A stretch of 60,016 nucleotides of DNA, taken from Streptomyces ureilyticus. Its GTDB lineage: Bacteria > Actinomycetota > Actinomycetes > Streptomycetales > Streptomycetaceae. The notes beneath the pieces were generated by a model, which worked only from the letters and a program-made list of their open reading frames with translations, was not told the origin of the DNA and did no database searches. Below are positions 25,556 through 35,593 of the stretch, piece by piece (the first letter of the stretch is position 1; every line of letters begins with the position of its first letter). The stretch spans positions 1 to 60,016 of the forward strand of contig NZ_JAAKZX010000033.1 of NCBI RefSeq assembly GCF_011045025.1, read 5' to 3'. The translations under genes were made by a program, and so were the position numbers.

Positions 25556-25848
25556 GGTTGCGTTGCTGAGCGCCCAGTAGCTCGGTCCGTTCCGTCGTAC
25601 GCGACTGCGGGTCGTATGCGGCTGGGCGCGCCCGCGCCCCCTACGGGTCGCTGCCCTGACCGCCCCCTCACAAGTGAGCGTGGGACGTCTCACACACCGG
25701 CCCGGCGTCCACGTTCCGGCGGACAAGTGCAAAGATGGGGTCTCGGCAGGACAGGGCCCCACCACAGGGCCGAAGAAAGAGCGGCCGGACACCAGCCGCC
25801 GCCCGGTCGGGAGACCGGCGTACGGCGCACATGCATGGAGGACGTGAC

Positions 25849-27237
25849 GTGGCGAACGACGCCAGCACCGTTTTCGACCTAGTGATCCTCGGCGGCGGTA
25901 GCGGCGGCTATGCCGCGGCCCTGCGCGGAGCGCAGCTGGGCCTTGACGTCGCCCTGATCGAGAAGAACAAGCTCGGCGGCACCTGCCTGCACAACGGCTG
26001 CATCCCCACGAAGGCCCTGCTGCACGCCGGCGAGATCGCCGACCAGGCGCGCGAGGCCGACCAGTTCGGCGTGAAGGCCACCTTCGAGGGCATCGACATC
26101 GCGGCCGTCCACAAGTACAAGGACGACGTGATCAGCGGCCTCTACAAGGGCCTGCAGGGTCTCGTCGCCTCGCGCAAGGTGACGTACATCGAGGGCGAGG
26201 GCCGGCTGTCCTCCCCCACCTCCGTCGACGTGAACGGCCGGCGCGTTCAGGGCCGCCACGTGCTCCTCGCGACCGGCTCCGTGCCGAAGTCGCTGCCGGG
26301 CCTGGAGATCGACGGCAACCGCATCATCTCCTCGGACCACGCGCTGACACTGGACCGCGTACCGCAGTCCGCGGTCGTCCTCGGCGGCGGCGTCATCGGC
26401 GTCGAGTTCGCCTCGGCCTGGAAGTCCTTCGGTACGGACGTCACGGTCATCGAGGGCCTGAAGCACCTCGTGCCGGTCGAGGACGAGAACAGCTCCAAGC
26501 TTCTTGAGCGCGCCTTCCGCAAGCGCGGCATCAAGTTCAACCTCGGCACCTTCTTCGAGAAGGCCGAGTACACGCAGGACGGCGTCCGTGTGACCCTCGC
26601 CGACGGCAAGACCTTCGAGGCGGAGGTGCTGCTTGTCGCCATCGGCCGCGGCCCGGTCTCGCAGGGCCTGGGCTACGAGGAGCAGGGCGTCGCGATGGAC
26701 CGCGGCTATGTCCTGGTCGACGAGTACATGCGCACGAACGTCCCGACCATCTCGGCCGTCGGTGACCTGGTCCCCACGCTCCAGCTCGCCCACGTCGGCT
26801 TCGCCGAGGGCATCCTGGTCGCGGAGCGTCTCGCCGGTCTGAAGACCGTGCCGATCGACTACGACGGTGTGCCGCGGGTGACGTACTGCCACCCGGAGGT
26901 CGCCTCCGTCGGTATCACCGAGGCCAAGGCCAAGGAGGTCTACGGCGCGGACAAGGTCGTCGCTCTCAAGTACAACCTCGCGGGCAACGGCAAGAGCAAG
27001 ATCCTCAAGACCGCGGGCGAGATCAAGCTCGTCCAGGTCAAGGACGGTGCCGTCGTCGGCGTCCACATGGTCGGCGACCGCATGGGCGAGCAGGTCGGCG
27101 AGGCCCAGCTGGTCTACAACTGGGAGGCGCTGCCCGCCGAGGTCGCGCAGCTCATCCACGCTCACCCGACGCAGAACGAGGCGCTCGGCGAGGCCCACCT
27201 GGCCCTGGCCGGCAAACCGCTGCACTCGCACGACTGA
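25849..27237 (+). CDS. lpdA: Dihydrolipoyl dehydrogenase (E3)
   Basis: 462 residues from GTG 25849, preceded by GGAGGA at 6 nt. FAD site GGGSGG (15-20), redox disulfide Cys46/Cys51 in GGTCLHNGCIP, NAD site GGGVIGVE and the active-site LIHAHPTQNE. It reoxidises lipoyl groups of 2-oxoacid dehydrogenase complexes and donates electrons to NAD. Located 57 bp upstream of sucB in the same direction, so probably co-transcribed. Confidence 0.97.
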   Translation: MANDASTVFDLVILGGGSGGYAAALRGAQLGLDVALIEKNKLGGTCLHNGCIPTKALLHAGEIADQAREADQFGVKATFEGIDIAAVHKYKDDVISGLYKGLQGLVASRKVTYIEGEGRLSSPTSVDVNGRRVQGRHVLLATGSVPKSLPGLEIDGNRIISSDHALTLDRVPQSAVVLGGGVIGVEFASAWKSFGTDVTVIEGLKHLVPVEDENSSKLLERAFRKRGIKFNLGTFFEKAEYTQDGVRVTLADGKTFEAEVLLVAIGRGPVSQGLGYEEQGVAMDRGYVLVDEYMRTNVPTISAVGDLVPTLQLAHVGFAEGILVAERLAGLKTVPIDYDGVPRVTYCHPEVASVGITEAKAKEVYGADKVVALKYNLAGNGKSKILKTAGEIKLVQVKDGAVVGVHMVGDRMGEQVGEAQLVYNWEALPAEVAQLIHAHPTQNEALGEAHLALAGKPLHSHD

Positions 27238-27294
27238 CAGCCCTCGGGCGCGACGACACAGACTTCCGCAAATTCGTAAGGAGCAACAGAAACC

Positions 27295-29094
27295 ATGGCG
27301 GTTTCCGTAACCCTTCCGGCGCTCGGCGAGAGCGTCACCGAGGGCACTGTCACCCGCTGGCTGAAGGCCGAGGGCGAGCGCGTCGAGGCCGACGAGCCGC
27401 TGCTGGAGGTGTCGACCGACAAGGTCGACACCGAGATCCCCTCGCCCGCCGCCGGCGTACTGGCGTCCATCAAGGTCGCCGAGGACGAGACGGTGGAGGT
27501 CGGCGCCGAGCTGGCCGTCATCGACGACGGCACCGGCGCCCCCGCTGCCGCCCCTGCCCCGGCCGTCGAGGAGGTCGCCGCACCTCCGGCTCCCGAGCCG
27601 GCCCCGCAGGCCGCCCCGTCCACCGAGGCCGCCGCTCCGGCTCCGGCCCCGACCGCTCAGGCCGCCGCCGGTGGCGGCACCGCCGAGGGCACCGACGTGG
27701 TCCTCCCGGCGCTGGGCGAGTCCGTCACCGAGGGCACCGTCACGCGGTGGCTCAAGGAGGTCGGCGAGTCCGTCGAGGCCGACGAACCGCTGCTCGAGGT
27801 CTCCACGGACAAGGTCGACACCGAGATCCCGGCGCCCACCTCCGGTGTGCTCCTGGAGATCACCGTCGCCGAGGACGAGACCGCCGAGGTCGGCGCCAAG
27901 CTCGCCGTCATCGGCGCCCCGGGCGCGGCTCCGGCCGCCGCTCCGGCTCCGGCACAGCCCGCTCCGGCCGCGGCGCCCGCCGCTCCGGCCCAGCCCGCTG
28001 CCCCGGCCGCACCTCCGGCTCCTCCGGCTCCTCCGGCTCCGGCCGCACCCGCTGCCCCGGCCGCTCCGGTTCAGCCCGCTGCTCCGGCCCCCGCGCCGAC
28101 CGCGCCCGCTCCCGTCACTCCGGCTCCGGCGGCACCCTCCGCCGCGCAGCCCACCGACGAGGGCGCGTACGTGACCCCGCTGGTGCGCAAGCTCGCCGCC
28201 GAGAACGGCGTCGACCTGGCCACCGTCAAGGGCACCGGCGTCGGCGGCCGTATCCGCAAGCAGGACGTCATCGCCGCCGCCGAGGCCGCGAAGGCCGCCG
28301 CCGCTGCTCCGGCTCCGGCCGCTGCCGCACCGGCTGCCGCCGCCAAGAAGGCGCCGAGCCTGGAGGCCTCCCCCCTCCGCGGCCAGACCGTCAAGATGCC
28401 GCGCATCCGCAAGGTCATCGGCGACAACATGGTCAAGGCCCTGCACGAGCAGGCCCAGCTGTCCTCGGTCGTCGAGGTCGACGTCACGCGGCTGATGAAG
28501 CTGCGCGGCCGGGCCAAGGACGCGTTCGCGGCCCGCGAGGGCGTCAAGCTCTCCCCGATGCCGTTCTTCGTGAAGGCCGCGGCCCAGGCGCTGAAGGCCC
28601 ACGCGCCCGTCAACGCCCGGATCAACGTCGAAGAGGGCACGATCACCTACTTCGACACCGAGAACATCGGTATCGCGGTGGACTCCGAGAAGGGCCTGAT
28701 GACCCCGGTCATCAAGGGCGCCGGCAACCTGAACCTCGCCGGTATCGCCAAGGCCACCGCCGACCTGGCGGGCAAGGTCCGGGCCAACAGGATCACTCCG
28801 GACGAGCTGTCCGGCGCGACCTTCACCATCAGCAACACCGGTTCGCGCGGCGCGCTCTTCGACACGATCATCGTGCCGCCGGGTCAGGTCGCGATCCTGG
28901 GCATCGGTGCCACCGTCAAGCGTCCGGCCGTCATCGAGACCGACGAGGGCCCCGTCATCGGCGTACGCGACATGACGTACCTGACGCTCTCCTACGACCA
29001 CCGCCTGGTGGACGGCGCCGACGCCGCCCGCTACCTGACGGCGGTCAAGGCGATCCTGGAGGCGGGCGAGTTCGAGGTCGAACTCGGCCTGTAA
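27295..29094 (+). CDS. sucB: 2-oxoacid dehydrogenase E2 (dihydrolipoyl acyltransferase)
   Basis: 599 residues. Two nearly identical lipoyl domains (lipoyl Lys43 and Lys173, both in [12 protein letters not shown]) are joined by Ala/Pro linkers, the second exceptionally long (~residues 205-285, repeated APAAP). A peripheral-subunit-binding domain ([16 protein letters not shown]) and the catalytic domain follow, with the active-site motif [16 protein letters not shown] near the C terminus. In actinobacteria a single E2 can serve both pyruvate and 2-oxoglutarate complexes, so this may also be the E2 for the AceE encoded at 32.7 kb. Lipoylation depends on lipB and lipA at 45-49 kb. Confidence 0.95.
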   Translation: MAVSVTLPALGESVTEGTVTRWLKAEGERVEADEPLLEVSTDKVDTEIPSPAAGVLASIKVAEDETVEVGAELAVIDDGTGAPAAAPAPAVEEVAAPPAPEPAPQAAPSTEAAAPAPAPTAQAAAGGGTAEGTDVVLPALGESVTEGTVTRWLKEVGESVEADEPLLEVSTDKVDTEIPAPTSGVLLEITVAEDETAEVGAKLAVIGAPGAAPAAAPAPAQPAPAAAPAAPAQPAAPAAPPAPPAPPAPAAPAAPAAPVQPAAPAPAPTAPAPVTPAPAAPSAAQPTDEGAYVTPLVRKLAAENGVDLATVKGTGVGGRIRKQDVIAAAEAAKAAAAAPAPAAAAPAAAAKKAPSLEASPLRGQTVKMPRIRKVIGDNMVKALHEQAQLSSVVEVDVTRLMKLRGRAKDAFAAREGVKLSPMPFFVKAAAQALKAHAPVNARINVEEGTITYFDTENIGIAVDSEKGLMTPVIKGAGNLNLAGIAKATADLAGKVRANRITPDELSGATFTISNTGSRGALFDTIIVPPGQVAILGIGATVKRPAVIETDEGPVIGVRDMTYLTLSYDHRLVDGADAARYLTAVKAILEAGEFEVELGL

Positions 29095-29120
29095 TTCCGG
29101 TCGTACGTACGTGCCCTCGC

Positions 29121-29142
29121 CCTCCGCGGAGTTCCGCGGAGG
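29121..29142. terminator. Hairpin terminator after sucB
   Basis: Perfect 10-bp arms CCTCCGCGGA (29121-29130) and TCCGCGGAGG (29133-29142), flanked by GCCC/GGGC that extends the stem. Confidence 0.65.
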
Positions 29143-29304
29143 ACGGGGGCGTCGTCGTATCCGCACGGGGGTAGCCGTACGGGGTGGCCGTACGGTCATC
29201 CGCACGGCTCTTTGCATCGGGCGGCCCGCCGGCACCGTGTAAGGCTTGTCTCACCTGCGCTGAAGCGCCCCCGCGCGCCCCTCTAAGACGGGAACTCGGC
29301 CTTA

Positions 29305-29319
29305 TTGTCTAGACGTCAA
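29305..29319. promoter_or_regulatory. Candidate GntR operator
   Basis: GTCTAGAC at 29307-29314 is a perfect 8-bp palindrome inside TTGTCTAGACGTCAA, 46 bp before the GntR start. GntR-family sites often have this form, so autoregulation is plausible. Confidence 0.4.
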
Positions 29320-29359
29320 CGCCTCGGGGCCCTCGTACGCCCCCTTCAAAGGAGCCCCC

Positions 29360-30001
29360 ATGACCGCGCCCGTCGTCCACTCGCTGCGCGAACAGATCCG
29401 CGAGCACATCGTGGACGGCATCGTGAGCGGGCGCTGGAAGCCGGGCGAGCGGATCGTGGAGCGGCGGATCGCCGTGGAGCTGGAGGTCAGCCAGACGCCC
29501 GTACGGGAGGCCCTGCGGGAACTGGAGGCGCTGCGGCTGATCGAGTCGGCACCGAACAAGGGCGTACGGGTCAGGAGCCTGACGGCGGCCGACCTGGAGG
29601 AGATCTATCCCGTACGGGCCGGTCTGGAGCAGATAGCCGCGGAGCTGGCGGCCCAGCGGCTGGCCGAGGACACCTCGGCGCTGGAGCCCGAGGTCGCGGC
29701 GCTGTACGAGGCGGACCGCGCGGCCGACGGCGAGGCGCAGGTGCGGCACACGGTGGCCTTCCACCGGGAGATGGTGCGGGCGGCCGGGAACAGCGTGCTG
29801 CTGCACACCTGGGAGGGGCTGGGCATCGAGGTGTTCACGGCCCTGTCGATCCGCTGGCTCGGCACGCGGCAGCAGTCGTACGCGGAGGAACACGAGGCGC
29901 TTGTCGAGGCGTTCAAGCGGCGGGATCCCGACATTGGTCGGCTGGTGAAGGAGCATGTTTTGGGGTGCGCCCCACGCGCAGACGCTCCGCTGGAGGGGTA
30001 G
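29360..30001 (+). CDS. GntR-family (FCD) transcriptional regulator
   Basis: 213 residues from ATG 29360, preceded by AAAGGAG. Winged helix at ~5-70 (SLREQIREHIVDGIVSGRW, then RIAVELEVSQTPVREALRELE), followed by an all-helical FCD ligand domain (~75-205) with the metal-binding His residues in HTVAFHREMV and the later EEHEALVEAF. FCD regulators sense organic acids. Its place between sucB and aceE suggests control of pyruvate or 2-oxoacid metabolism; a palindrome in the aceE promoter is a possible target. A dispersed repeat follows immediately. Confidence 0.93.
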   Translation: MTAPVVHSLREQIREHIVDGIVSGRWKPGERIVERRIAVELEVSQTPVREALRELEALRLIESAPNKGVRVRSLTAADLEEIYPVRAGLEQIAAELAAQRLAEDTSALEPEVAALYEADRAADGEAQVRHTVAFHREMVRAAGNSVLLHTWEGLGIEVFTALSIRWLGTRQQSYAEEHEALVEAFKRRDPDIGRLVKEHVLGCAPRADAPLEG

Positions 30002-30008
30002 TGATTCG

Positions 30009-30118
30009 GCTGCGGCGCCGTCGTGGCTGGTCGCTCCCCCATCGCGGCGGAGCCGCACATTGATACAGCCCCGCGCCCCTGAAGGAAGGCCTGCGGCCTC
30101 CTTCAGGGGCGCGGGGTA
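30009..30118 (+). repeat. Dispersed intergenic repeat, copy B
   Basis: Same element as copy A: TCGTGGCTGGTCGCTCCCCC, ATCGCGGCGGAGCCGCACAT, TGATACAGCCCCGCGCCCCT and a closing hairpin (GAAGGAAGGCC / GGCCTCCTTC). It probably acts as the GntR terminator. Confidence 0.75.
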
Positions 30119-30252
30119 CCTCGCTTCCCACGGCGCAAGCTGCGCCGAGTTCCGACAGGCGCTGCACCGATACGTGCACATACTGGTCTAAGTCGTGTCG
30201 TCCTCCGGGGCGCCGCCCACGCCCGTAGTCGGCCGATGGTGGAGTTCGCGTG

Positions 30253-31546
30253 ATGCTGCCGGTGCTCTCCTCCGTGCTCGTCAAGTCTGCGCCCCGGCCC
30301 CGGCTCTGGCGGACCCCAGGAGGAGTGCAGATCGAGGTGCGGCGCGTGAGGTGGAGGGCGCGCTGCGGCGGGTGCCGGGAGTGAGCCGGGCCGAGGTGAA
30401 CGGCACGCTGGGCTGCGTATACGTCGGCTGTGGGCCGGAGACCGACCTGGAGCGCGTCAAGGGCCTCGTCGCCACGGCGGATGCCGCCGCCCAAGTATCG
30501 AAGGGTGCGGACGCCGGGCGGGCGCGGAGTCAGGTCGGGTTTCCGGGGGATCCGGCCGCCGCGGTCGGGGCGGCCGTCCGGCTCGGTGCGGGCCTGGTGG
30601 CGGTGGGGGTCGCGACGGTGGGTGACAGGCTCCGGCTGCGAGGGCTGCCGCCGGTGGTGATGTCGGCGGTCCAGCTCGTGGAGTCCGCGCCGCCGCTGCG
30701 GGACGGCCTGGTGCGCCGGATCGGTGAGAAGGCCACGGAGCGCGGCTTCGCCATGACGAACCTGCTGCTGACGACGCTGACGTTCCGGCCGCTCGGCGCC
30801 GCCGTGGCCGCCACCATGGCCGCCGCCCGGTATGTGGAGGTGCAAGCCCGGCGCAGGGCGTGGGCGGACTGGGCGGGCAGGCTGGCCGTGCACGAGGGGA
30901 CGTATCGGCATGACGCGGTGCCGGGGTATGAGCGGCCCGCCCCGCTGCCGCCGGGTCCGGGCGACCGGTACGCGAATCTGGCGGCTCCGGTGGCCCTGGG
31001 GGCGTACGGGCTGACGGCGGTCGGCGCGCTCAGCCATGACCGGGACCTGGCGCTGCTGATCGCGGGCACGCCGCGCGGTCCGCAGTTCGGCCGGGAGGCG
31101 TTCGCGTCCTCGGTGGCCCGGGCGGTCTCCGACCGCGGGGCGCTCGCGCTGCGGCCGGAGGCGCTGCGCCGGCTGGACCGGATCGACACGGTGGTCCTCG
31201 ACGCCAGGGTGCTGGCCACCGGCGGCTGGACGGTTGAGGGCGTGGTGCCCCTGAACGGCGGCCCGCAGAGCACTGCCGTGCAGGAACAGGACGGTCCGGA
31301 CAGACGCTGCAGGACGCGGGCCGCGATCCGGTGGTCGCCGCGGCCGTGGTGGGGTCGCTGGCGGTACTGGGCGTGGTGGTGACCGTGCCGGGACTCAGCC
31401 ACTTCTTCGGCAGCCGGCCCCTGGGTCCCGTCGGCTGGACGATCGCGGTGGCGTCGGCGGCGGGCTCGGTTCTGGTGCCCGCCGTGGCGCAGGGCGCGGC
31501 CGGCGTCGTCGCACGGACGGGGCGGTCAGCGGGCCGCAGGGCTTGA
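30253..31546 (+). pseudogene. Remnant of a large P-type ATPase (CtpI-like)
   Basis: Three pieces in different frames read as parts of one large actinobacterial P-type ATPase. Piece 1 (30253-~30340): N terminus with RPRLWRTPGGVQIEV, which ends at a stop at 30382. Piece 2 (~30330-~31280, another frame): GVSRAEVNGTLG, a membrane region, and RPEALRRLDRIDTVVLDARVL. Piece 3 (~31292-31546, third frame): RDPVVAAAVVGSLAVL and a C-terminal membrane segment ending in a stop. The phosphorylation motif DKTGT and the whole ATP-binding region are missing. This pattern implies at least one frameshift and one large internal deletion. The family call rests on remembered similarity. Confidence 0.6.
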
Positions 31547-31664
31547 CCTGGCCTGACCGCAAGGGGATATTCACGCGCAGGTCACCTTGGGGCAGCCCGC
31601 CGGATGGCGTCGGGGCGCACAAAGGAGCCGTAACCCCGCACGTCCACATGAAAGGCGGCTCGCC

Positions 31665-31793
31665 GTGCCGCAGATCCTCAGCACGATCCTGACCCACGTG
31701 GCGATCGCCCTGATCGAGGCCGTTCTGGTGCGCCTGATCATGCAGCTCTGGAAGTCCTTCGCCGCGAGCGGGCGCCCGGTGGCCGCTGCCTGA
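31665..31793 (+). CDS. 42-residue single-pass membrane peptide
   Basis: Short frame from GTG 31665 with AAAGGC about 9 nt upstream. The peptide (PQILSTILTHVAIALIEAVL then VRLIMQLWKSF) is one hydrophobic helix followed by a basic-aromatic turn and a short Ala-rich tail. Its composition is unlike random frames. Similar small peptides near CtpI-type ATPase genes are my recollection from Streptomyces. Function unknown. Confidence 0.5.
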   Translation: MPQILSTILTHVAIALIEAVLVRLIMQLWKSFAASGRPVAAA

Positions 31794-31886
31794 GTTTGTC
31801 CTATTTGACGGGTTTATCGACCCGTATGCATGGAAGGCGATTCGGGGAGACCAGCGACTCACGCTTTCCAGCATGGGAGGGCGGAG

Positions 31887-32363
31887 ATGATTCCCCCACG
31901 CGCCGAACCACAGCCCCAGGAACAGCCCCAGCAGGCGGAACAGACCCAGCAGACCCAGCAGGCTCAGGACCAGGAGAAGCGGACGGGCGGCGGCAGGGTG
32001 GTACACCTGCACACCGCACACGCCAACGTCCCCATTCCGTACGTGACTCCAGGCGACGCCTTCTCCAAGGTCCGGTTGCCCAGCGTCCGCACGGCCACGT
32101 CCGCAGCCGCGTCCGTGGCCACCACAGCGACGTCCGCAGTCACTTCACTACTCCCCTCGCCCCGCAAGCTCGCCTTCTACGGCGTACTCGGCGGCATGAC
32201 CGCGGCCGGCGCCATCGGCTGGCCGGTAGCGGTAGCGGTAGGCGCCGCCACAGAGGTGATCACCCGAGAACAGTCGGCCCGCCAACGCGAGGAACACGAC
32301 CGCGTCGAGCGGGAGCGCGAGGAGCGCGAGGAGCCCTCCTCCACGCAGACGGCCACCGCGTAA
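31887..32363 (+). CDS. Hypothetical protein with Gln/Pro-rich N terminus and membrane segment
   Basis: 158 residues from ATG 31887, after GGGAGGGCGGAG. The first ~33 residues are Gln/Pro/Glu-rich (QEQPQQAEQTQQTQQAQDQ), then a conserved-looking VVHLHTAHANVPIPYVTPGD, an Ala/Thr/Ser stretch, a hydrophobic segment ~105-135 (LAFYGVLGGMTAAGAIGWPV) and a charged coiled coil (RQREEHDRVEREREE). An inverted repeat ACGGGT/ACCCGT (31808-31825) lies about 60 bp upstream. It probably belonged with the degraded ATPase and the small peptide. Family not recognised. Confidence 0.65.
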   Translation: MIPPRAEPQPQEQPQQAEQTQQTQQAQDQEKRTGGGRVVHLHTAHANVPIPYVTPGDAFSKVRLPSVRTATSAAASVATTATSAVTSLLPSPRKLAFYGVLGGMTAAGAIGWPVAVAVGAATEVITREQSARQREEHDRVEREREEREEPSSTQTATA

Positions 32364-32375
32364 CGCAGCCTCAGC

Positions 32376-32446
32376 ACATGCGCCCCTAGAGAGGCCTGCG
32401 GCCTCTCTAGGGGCGCGGGGCTGTATCGAAGCAACCCAGCGGATCG
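32376..32446 (-). repeat. Dispersed intergenic repeat, copy C (inverted)
   Basis: Read on the minus strand it contains CGCTGGGTTGCTTCGATACA, GCCCCGCGCCCCT and the hairpin CTAGAGAGGCC/GGCCTCTCTAG. Inverted relative to copies A and B and lacking their central part. Confidence 0.7.
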
Positions 32447-32521
32447 CCAGGCACCCCGTGCCAAAAGCGGCGGCACCCCATGCCAATTTCTCGACATCGG
32501 CAGATTTACCCCTTCAACCCT

Positions 32522-32551
32522 TTGATCGATCATCGATCAGAGAGTTACAGT
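32522..32551 (+). promoter_or_regulatory. aceE promoter with 17-bp palindromic operator
   Basis: TTGATC at 32522-32527 and TACAGT at 32546-32551 are 18 bp apart and fit a housekeeping promoter. Overlapping the -35 and spacer is a perfect palindrome, TGATCGAT-C-ATCGATCA, at 32523-32539. Binding there should block or modulate polymerase. The predicted leader is ~127 nt. The rest of the 32364-32684 gap holds repeat copy C and nothing else I can name. Confidence 0.6.
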
Positions 32552-32684
32552 CACCGACGGGCTGCCACACAGCCCGCCGCCCTGTCCTGCCAAAGACAAA
32601 GGGCACATCCCACCCCTTACCGCTGAGGGAGACCGTCGAAGGCACCCCCTTCACGTGCCCCCTCCGTATCCGGAAGGCGGCGCA

Positions 32685-35390
32685 ATGACCGACCCCACCG
32701 CTATCCAGCCGAGCGAGCTCGACCAGCTCCCGGACCGCGACCCCGAGGAGACCGCCGAGTGGCGGGCCTCCCTGGACGCCGTCACCAGGGCGGCCGGGCC
32801 GCACCGCGCCGAGTACCTGATGCGCCGCACGCTGGAGCGCGCGGAGGCGGGCGGTCTCGCGCTGCCCAAGCTCCTCGAGACCGACTACGTCAACACCATC
32901 CCCACCGCCGCCGAGCCCGCCGTGGACGGCGACGAGGCGATGGAGGCCCGTATCACCGCGTGGAACCGCTGGAACGCGGCCGCGATGGTGACCCGGGGTG
33001 CGAAACACGGCGTCGGCGGCCACATCGCCACCTTCGCCTCCGCGGCCTGGCTCTACGAGACGGGCTTCAACCACTTCTTCAAGGGCAAGGAGGGGGACGG
33101 CAGCGGCGACCAGCTCTACATCCAGGGCCACGCCTCCCCCGGCATCTACGCTCGCGCCTTCCTCGACGGCCGCCTGAACGAGACGCACCTGGACAACTTC
33201 CGCCAGGAGGCGGGCGGCAAGGGCCTTCCCTCCTACCCGCACCCGCGCCGCCTCCCCTGGCTCTGGGAGTTCCCGACGGTGTCGATGGGCCTCGGCCCGC
33301 TCTCCGCCATCTACCAGGCGCGCTTCAACCGCTACCTCACCAGCCGCGGCATCAAGGACGTCTCGCAGTCCCACGTGTGGGCGTTCCTCGGCGACGGCGA
33401 GATGGACGAACCGGAGTCCACGGCCGCCCTCGCGCTCGCCTCCCGCGAGGGCCTGGACAACCTGACCTTCGTCATCAACTGCAACCTCCAGCGCCTCGAC
33501 GGCCCGGTCCGCGCGAACTTCAAGATCGTGCAGGAGCTGGAGGCGCAGTTCCGCGGCGCCGGCTGGAACGTCGTCAAGTCGCTGTGGGGCAACGCCTGGG
33601 ACGAGCTGTTCCAGCTCGACACCACGGGCGCGCTCGTCCGCCGCCTGCGCGAGGTACCGGACGCGCAGGTGCAGACGTACCAGACCCGCGACGCCGCCTA
33701 CATCCGCCAGGACTTCTTCGGCACTGACCCGGCACTCGCCGATATGGCGAAGCTGCTCAGCGACGACAAGATCCTGGAGTGCTTCCACCTGTCCCGCGGT
33801 GGTCACGAAGCGCGCAAGGTGTACGCCGCGTACAAGGCCGCCGTCGAGCACAAGGGCGCCCCGACGGTGATCCTCGCCCAGACGGTGAAGGGCTTCACGC
33901 TCGGCCAGGGCTTCGCGTCCAAGAACGCCAACCACCAGATGAAGAAGCTGTCGACGGACGAGTTCAAGCAGATGCGTGACCTGCTCGAACTGCCCATCTC
34001 CGACGCGCAGTTCGTGGACGGCGTCGTCCCGTACGGCCACCCCGGCGCCGACTCCCCCGAGGTCCGCTACCTCCAGGAGCGCCGCGCGACCCTCGGCGGC
34101 CCGGCCCCCGCTCGCCGCACACACGCACTGGCACCCCTCCCTGCCGCCGCCGACAAGACCTTCGCCGCGTTCGACAAGGGCTCCGGCTCGCAGAACGTGG
34201 CGACGACCATGGCCTTCGTACGCCTGGTCAAGGACCTGGTCCGCGACAAGCAGACGGGGAAGCGCTGGGTGCCGATCGTCCCCGACGAAGCGCGCACGTT
34301 CGGCATGGAATCGCTCTTCCCGTCCCTCGGGATCTACTCCCCCAAGGGGCAGACGTACGAGCCGGTCGACCGCGACCAGCTGATGTACTACAAGGAGGCC
34401 AAGGACGGCCAGATCCTCAACGAGGGGATCACCGAGGCCGGTTCGATGGCGGACTTCATCGCCGCGTCCACCGCGTACTCCACGCACGGCGAAGCGATGA
34501 TCCCGTTCTACATCTTCTACTCGATGTTCGGCTGGCAGCGCACGGCCGACCAGATGTGGCAGCTCGGCGACCAGCTCGGCCGCGGCTTCCTGGTCGGTGC
34601 CACAGCCGGTCGTACGACGCTGACGGGCGAGGGCCTGCAGCACGCGGACGGCCACTCGCCGGTCATCGCGGCGACCAACCCGGCGGCGCTGACGTACGAC
34701 CCGGCGTTCGCGTACGAGGTGGCGGCGATCGTGAAGGACGGCCTGCGCCGCATGTACGGCGAGGCGGCTCCGGGCGAGGACTCGAACGTCTTCTACTACC
34801 TCACCGTCTACAACGAGCCCCTGCCGCAGCCCGCGAAGCCCGCCGCCCCCGGCGTGGACGAGGGCATCGTCAAGGGTCTGTACCGCTTCAACACGGCCGA
34901 GTCCGCGGGGCTGGACGTGGCCGCCGCCAACGCGCCGCGCATCCAGCTCCTTGGCTCCGGAACGGCGATCCACTGGACGCTTCAGGCGCAGAAGCTCCTC
35001 GCCGAGGCGTGGGGCGTGGCCGCGGACGTCTGGTCCGCCACGTCCTGGACGGAGCTGCGGCGCGACGCCCTGGAGGCGGACGCGGCGCTGCTGCGGGGCG
35101 AGGAGCGGGTGCCGTACGTCCGTCAGGTACTGCATGGTGCCGAGGGTCCGGTGCTCGCGGTCTCGGACTACATGCGCCAGGTTCCGGACCAGATCGCGCA
35201 GTGGGTCGAGCAGGACTACTCATCGCTGGGCGCGGACGGCTTCGGTCTGTCCGACACCCGCGAGGCGGCTCGCCGCCACTTCGGCGTGGACGCCGAGTCG
35301 ATCGTGGTCGCGGCCTTGGCCCAGCTGGCGCGCCGCGGGGAGATCAAGGCCTCCGCGGTGAAGGAGGCGCGGGAGCGGTACGGGTTGTAA
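32685..35390 (+). CDS. aceE: Pyruvate dehydrogenase E1, homodimeric
   Basis: 901 residues from ATG 32685 with GGAAGGCGG upstream; length typical of the single-chain (alpha2) E1. The thiamine diphosphate motif is [10 protein letters not shown] (from residue 236) with NCNLQRLDG following. It decarboxylates pyruvate and reductively acetylates lipoyl-E2, probably the SucB-type E2 at 27.3 kb since no separate E2 is adjacent. Single-gene transcription is expected from its own promoter and the hairpins that follow. Candidate control by the neighbouring GntR protein is inference. Confidence 0.97.
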   Translation: MTDPTAIQPSELDQLPDRDPEETAEWRASLDAVTRAAGPHRAEYLMRRTLERAEAGGLALPKLLETDYVNTIPTAAEPAVDGDEAMEARITAWNRWNAAAMVTRGAKHGVGGHIATFASAAWLYETGFNHFFKGKEGDGSGDQLYIQGHASPGIYARAFLDGRLNETHLDNFRQEAGGKGLPSYPHPRRLPWLWEFPTVSMGLGPLSAIYQARFNRYLTSRGIKDVSQSHVWAFLGDGEMDEPESTAALALASREGLDNLTFVINCNLQRLDGPVRANFKIVQELEAQFRGAGWNVVKSLWGNAWDELFQLDTTGALVRRLREVPDAQVQTYQTRDAAYIRQDFFGTDPALADMAKLLSDDKILECFHLSRGGHEARKVYAAYKAAVEHKGAPTVILAQTVKGFTLGQGFASKNANHQMKKLSTDEFKQMRDLLELPISDAQFVDGVVPYGHPGADSPEVRYLQERRATLGGPAPARRTHALAPLPAAADKTFAAFDKGSGSQNVATTMAFVRLVKDLVRDKQTGKRWVPIVPDEARTFGMESLFPSLGIYSPKGQTYEPVDRDQLMYYKEAKDGQILNEGITEAGSMADFIAASTAYSTHGEAMIPFYIFYSMFGWQRTADQMWQLGDQLGRGFLVGATAGRTTLTGEGLQHADGHSPVIAATNPAALTYDPAFAYEVAAIVKDGLRRMYGEAAPGEDSNVFYYLTVYNEPLPQPAKPAAPGVDEGIVKGLYRFNTAESAGLDVAAANAPRIQLLGSGTAIHWTLQAQKLLAEAWGVAADVWSATSWTELRRDALEADAALLRGEERVPYVRQVLHGAEGPVLAVSDYMRQVPDQIAQWVEQDYSSLGADGFGLSDTREAARRHFGVDAESIVVAALAQLARRGEIKASAVKEARERYGL

Positions 35391-35395
35391 GGGCA

Positions 35396-35455
35396 AGGGG
35401 GTTTCGCCCCCGCCGCCCCTGCCCGTCCCATCCCGGGGCCAGCCCCGGACCCCGC
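35396..35455. terminator. Hairpins after aceE (partial copy of second repeat family)
   Basis: GGGGG-TTTCG-CCCCC at 35397-35411 and CCGGGGC-CA-GCCCCGG at 35433-35448. The run GTTTCGCCCCCGCCGCCCC is shared, with small changes, with the terminator at 17.7 kb. Confidence 0.65.
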
Positions 35456-35465
35456 AGCGACGGCC

Positions 35466-35584
35466 GGTTCGTAAGTGCAGGTCCGTCGTTGCTTGTCGCG
35501 CCCACGCGGCGGAGCCGCAGATTGACACAGCCCCGCGCCCCTAAAGGAGCTTCGCCGGTGGGCGCCCCGTAAGGGGCGCGGGGA
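35466..35584 (+). repeat. Dispersed intergenic repeat, copy D
   Basis: Contains GTTGCTTGTCGCGCCCACGC, GGCGGAGCCGCAGATTGACA and CAGCCCCGCGCCCCTAAAGG, ending in GGCGCCCCGTAAGGGGCGCG. It lies just after the aceE hairpins and against the 3' end of the DUF4240 gene. Confidence 0.75.
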
Positions 35585-35593
35585 ACTGCGCGC

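Noticed and set aside
25879..29235. 1118-codon minus-strand frame across lpdA and sucB
   Set aside because: Repetitive Gly/Arg/Ser composition produced by reading the antisense of Ala/Pro-rich coding sequence.
32514..35135. 873-codon minus-strand frame over aceE
   Set aside because: Antisense shadow; aceE motifs are intact on the plus strand.
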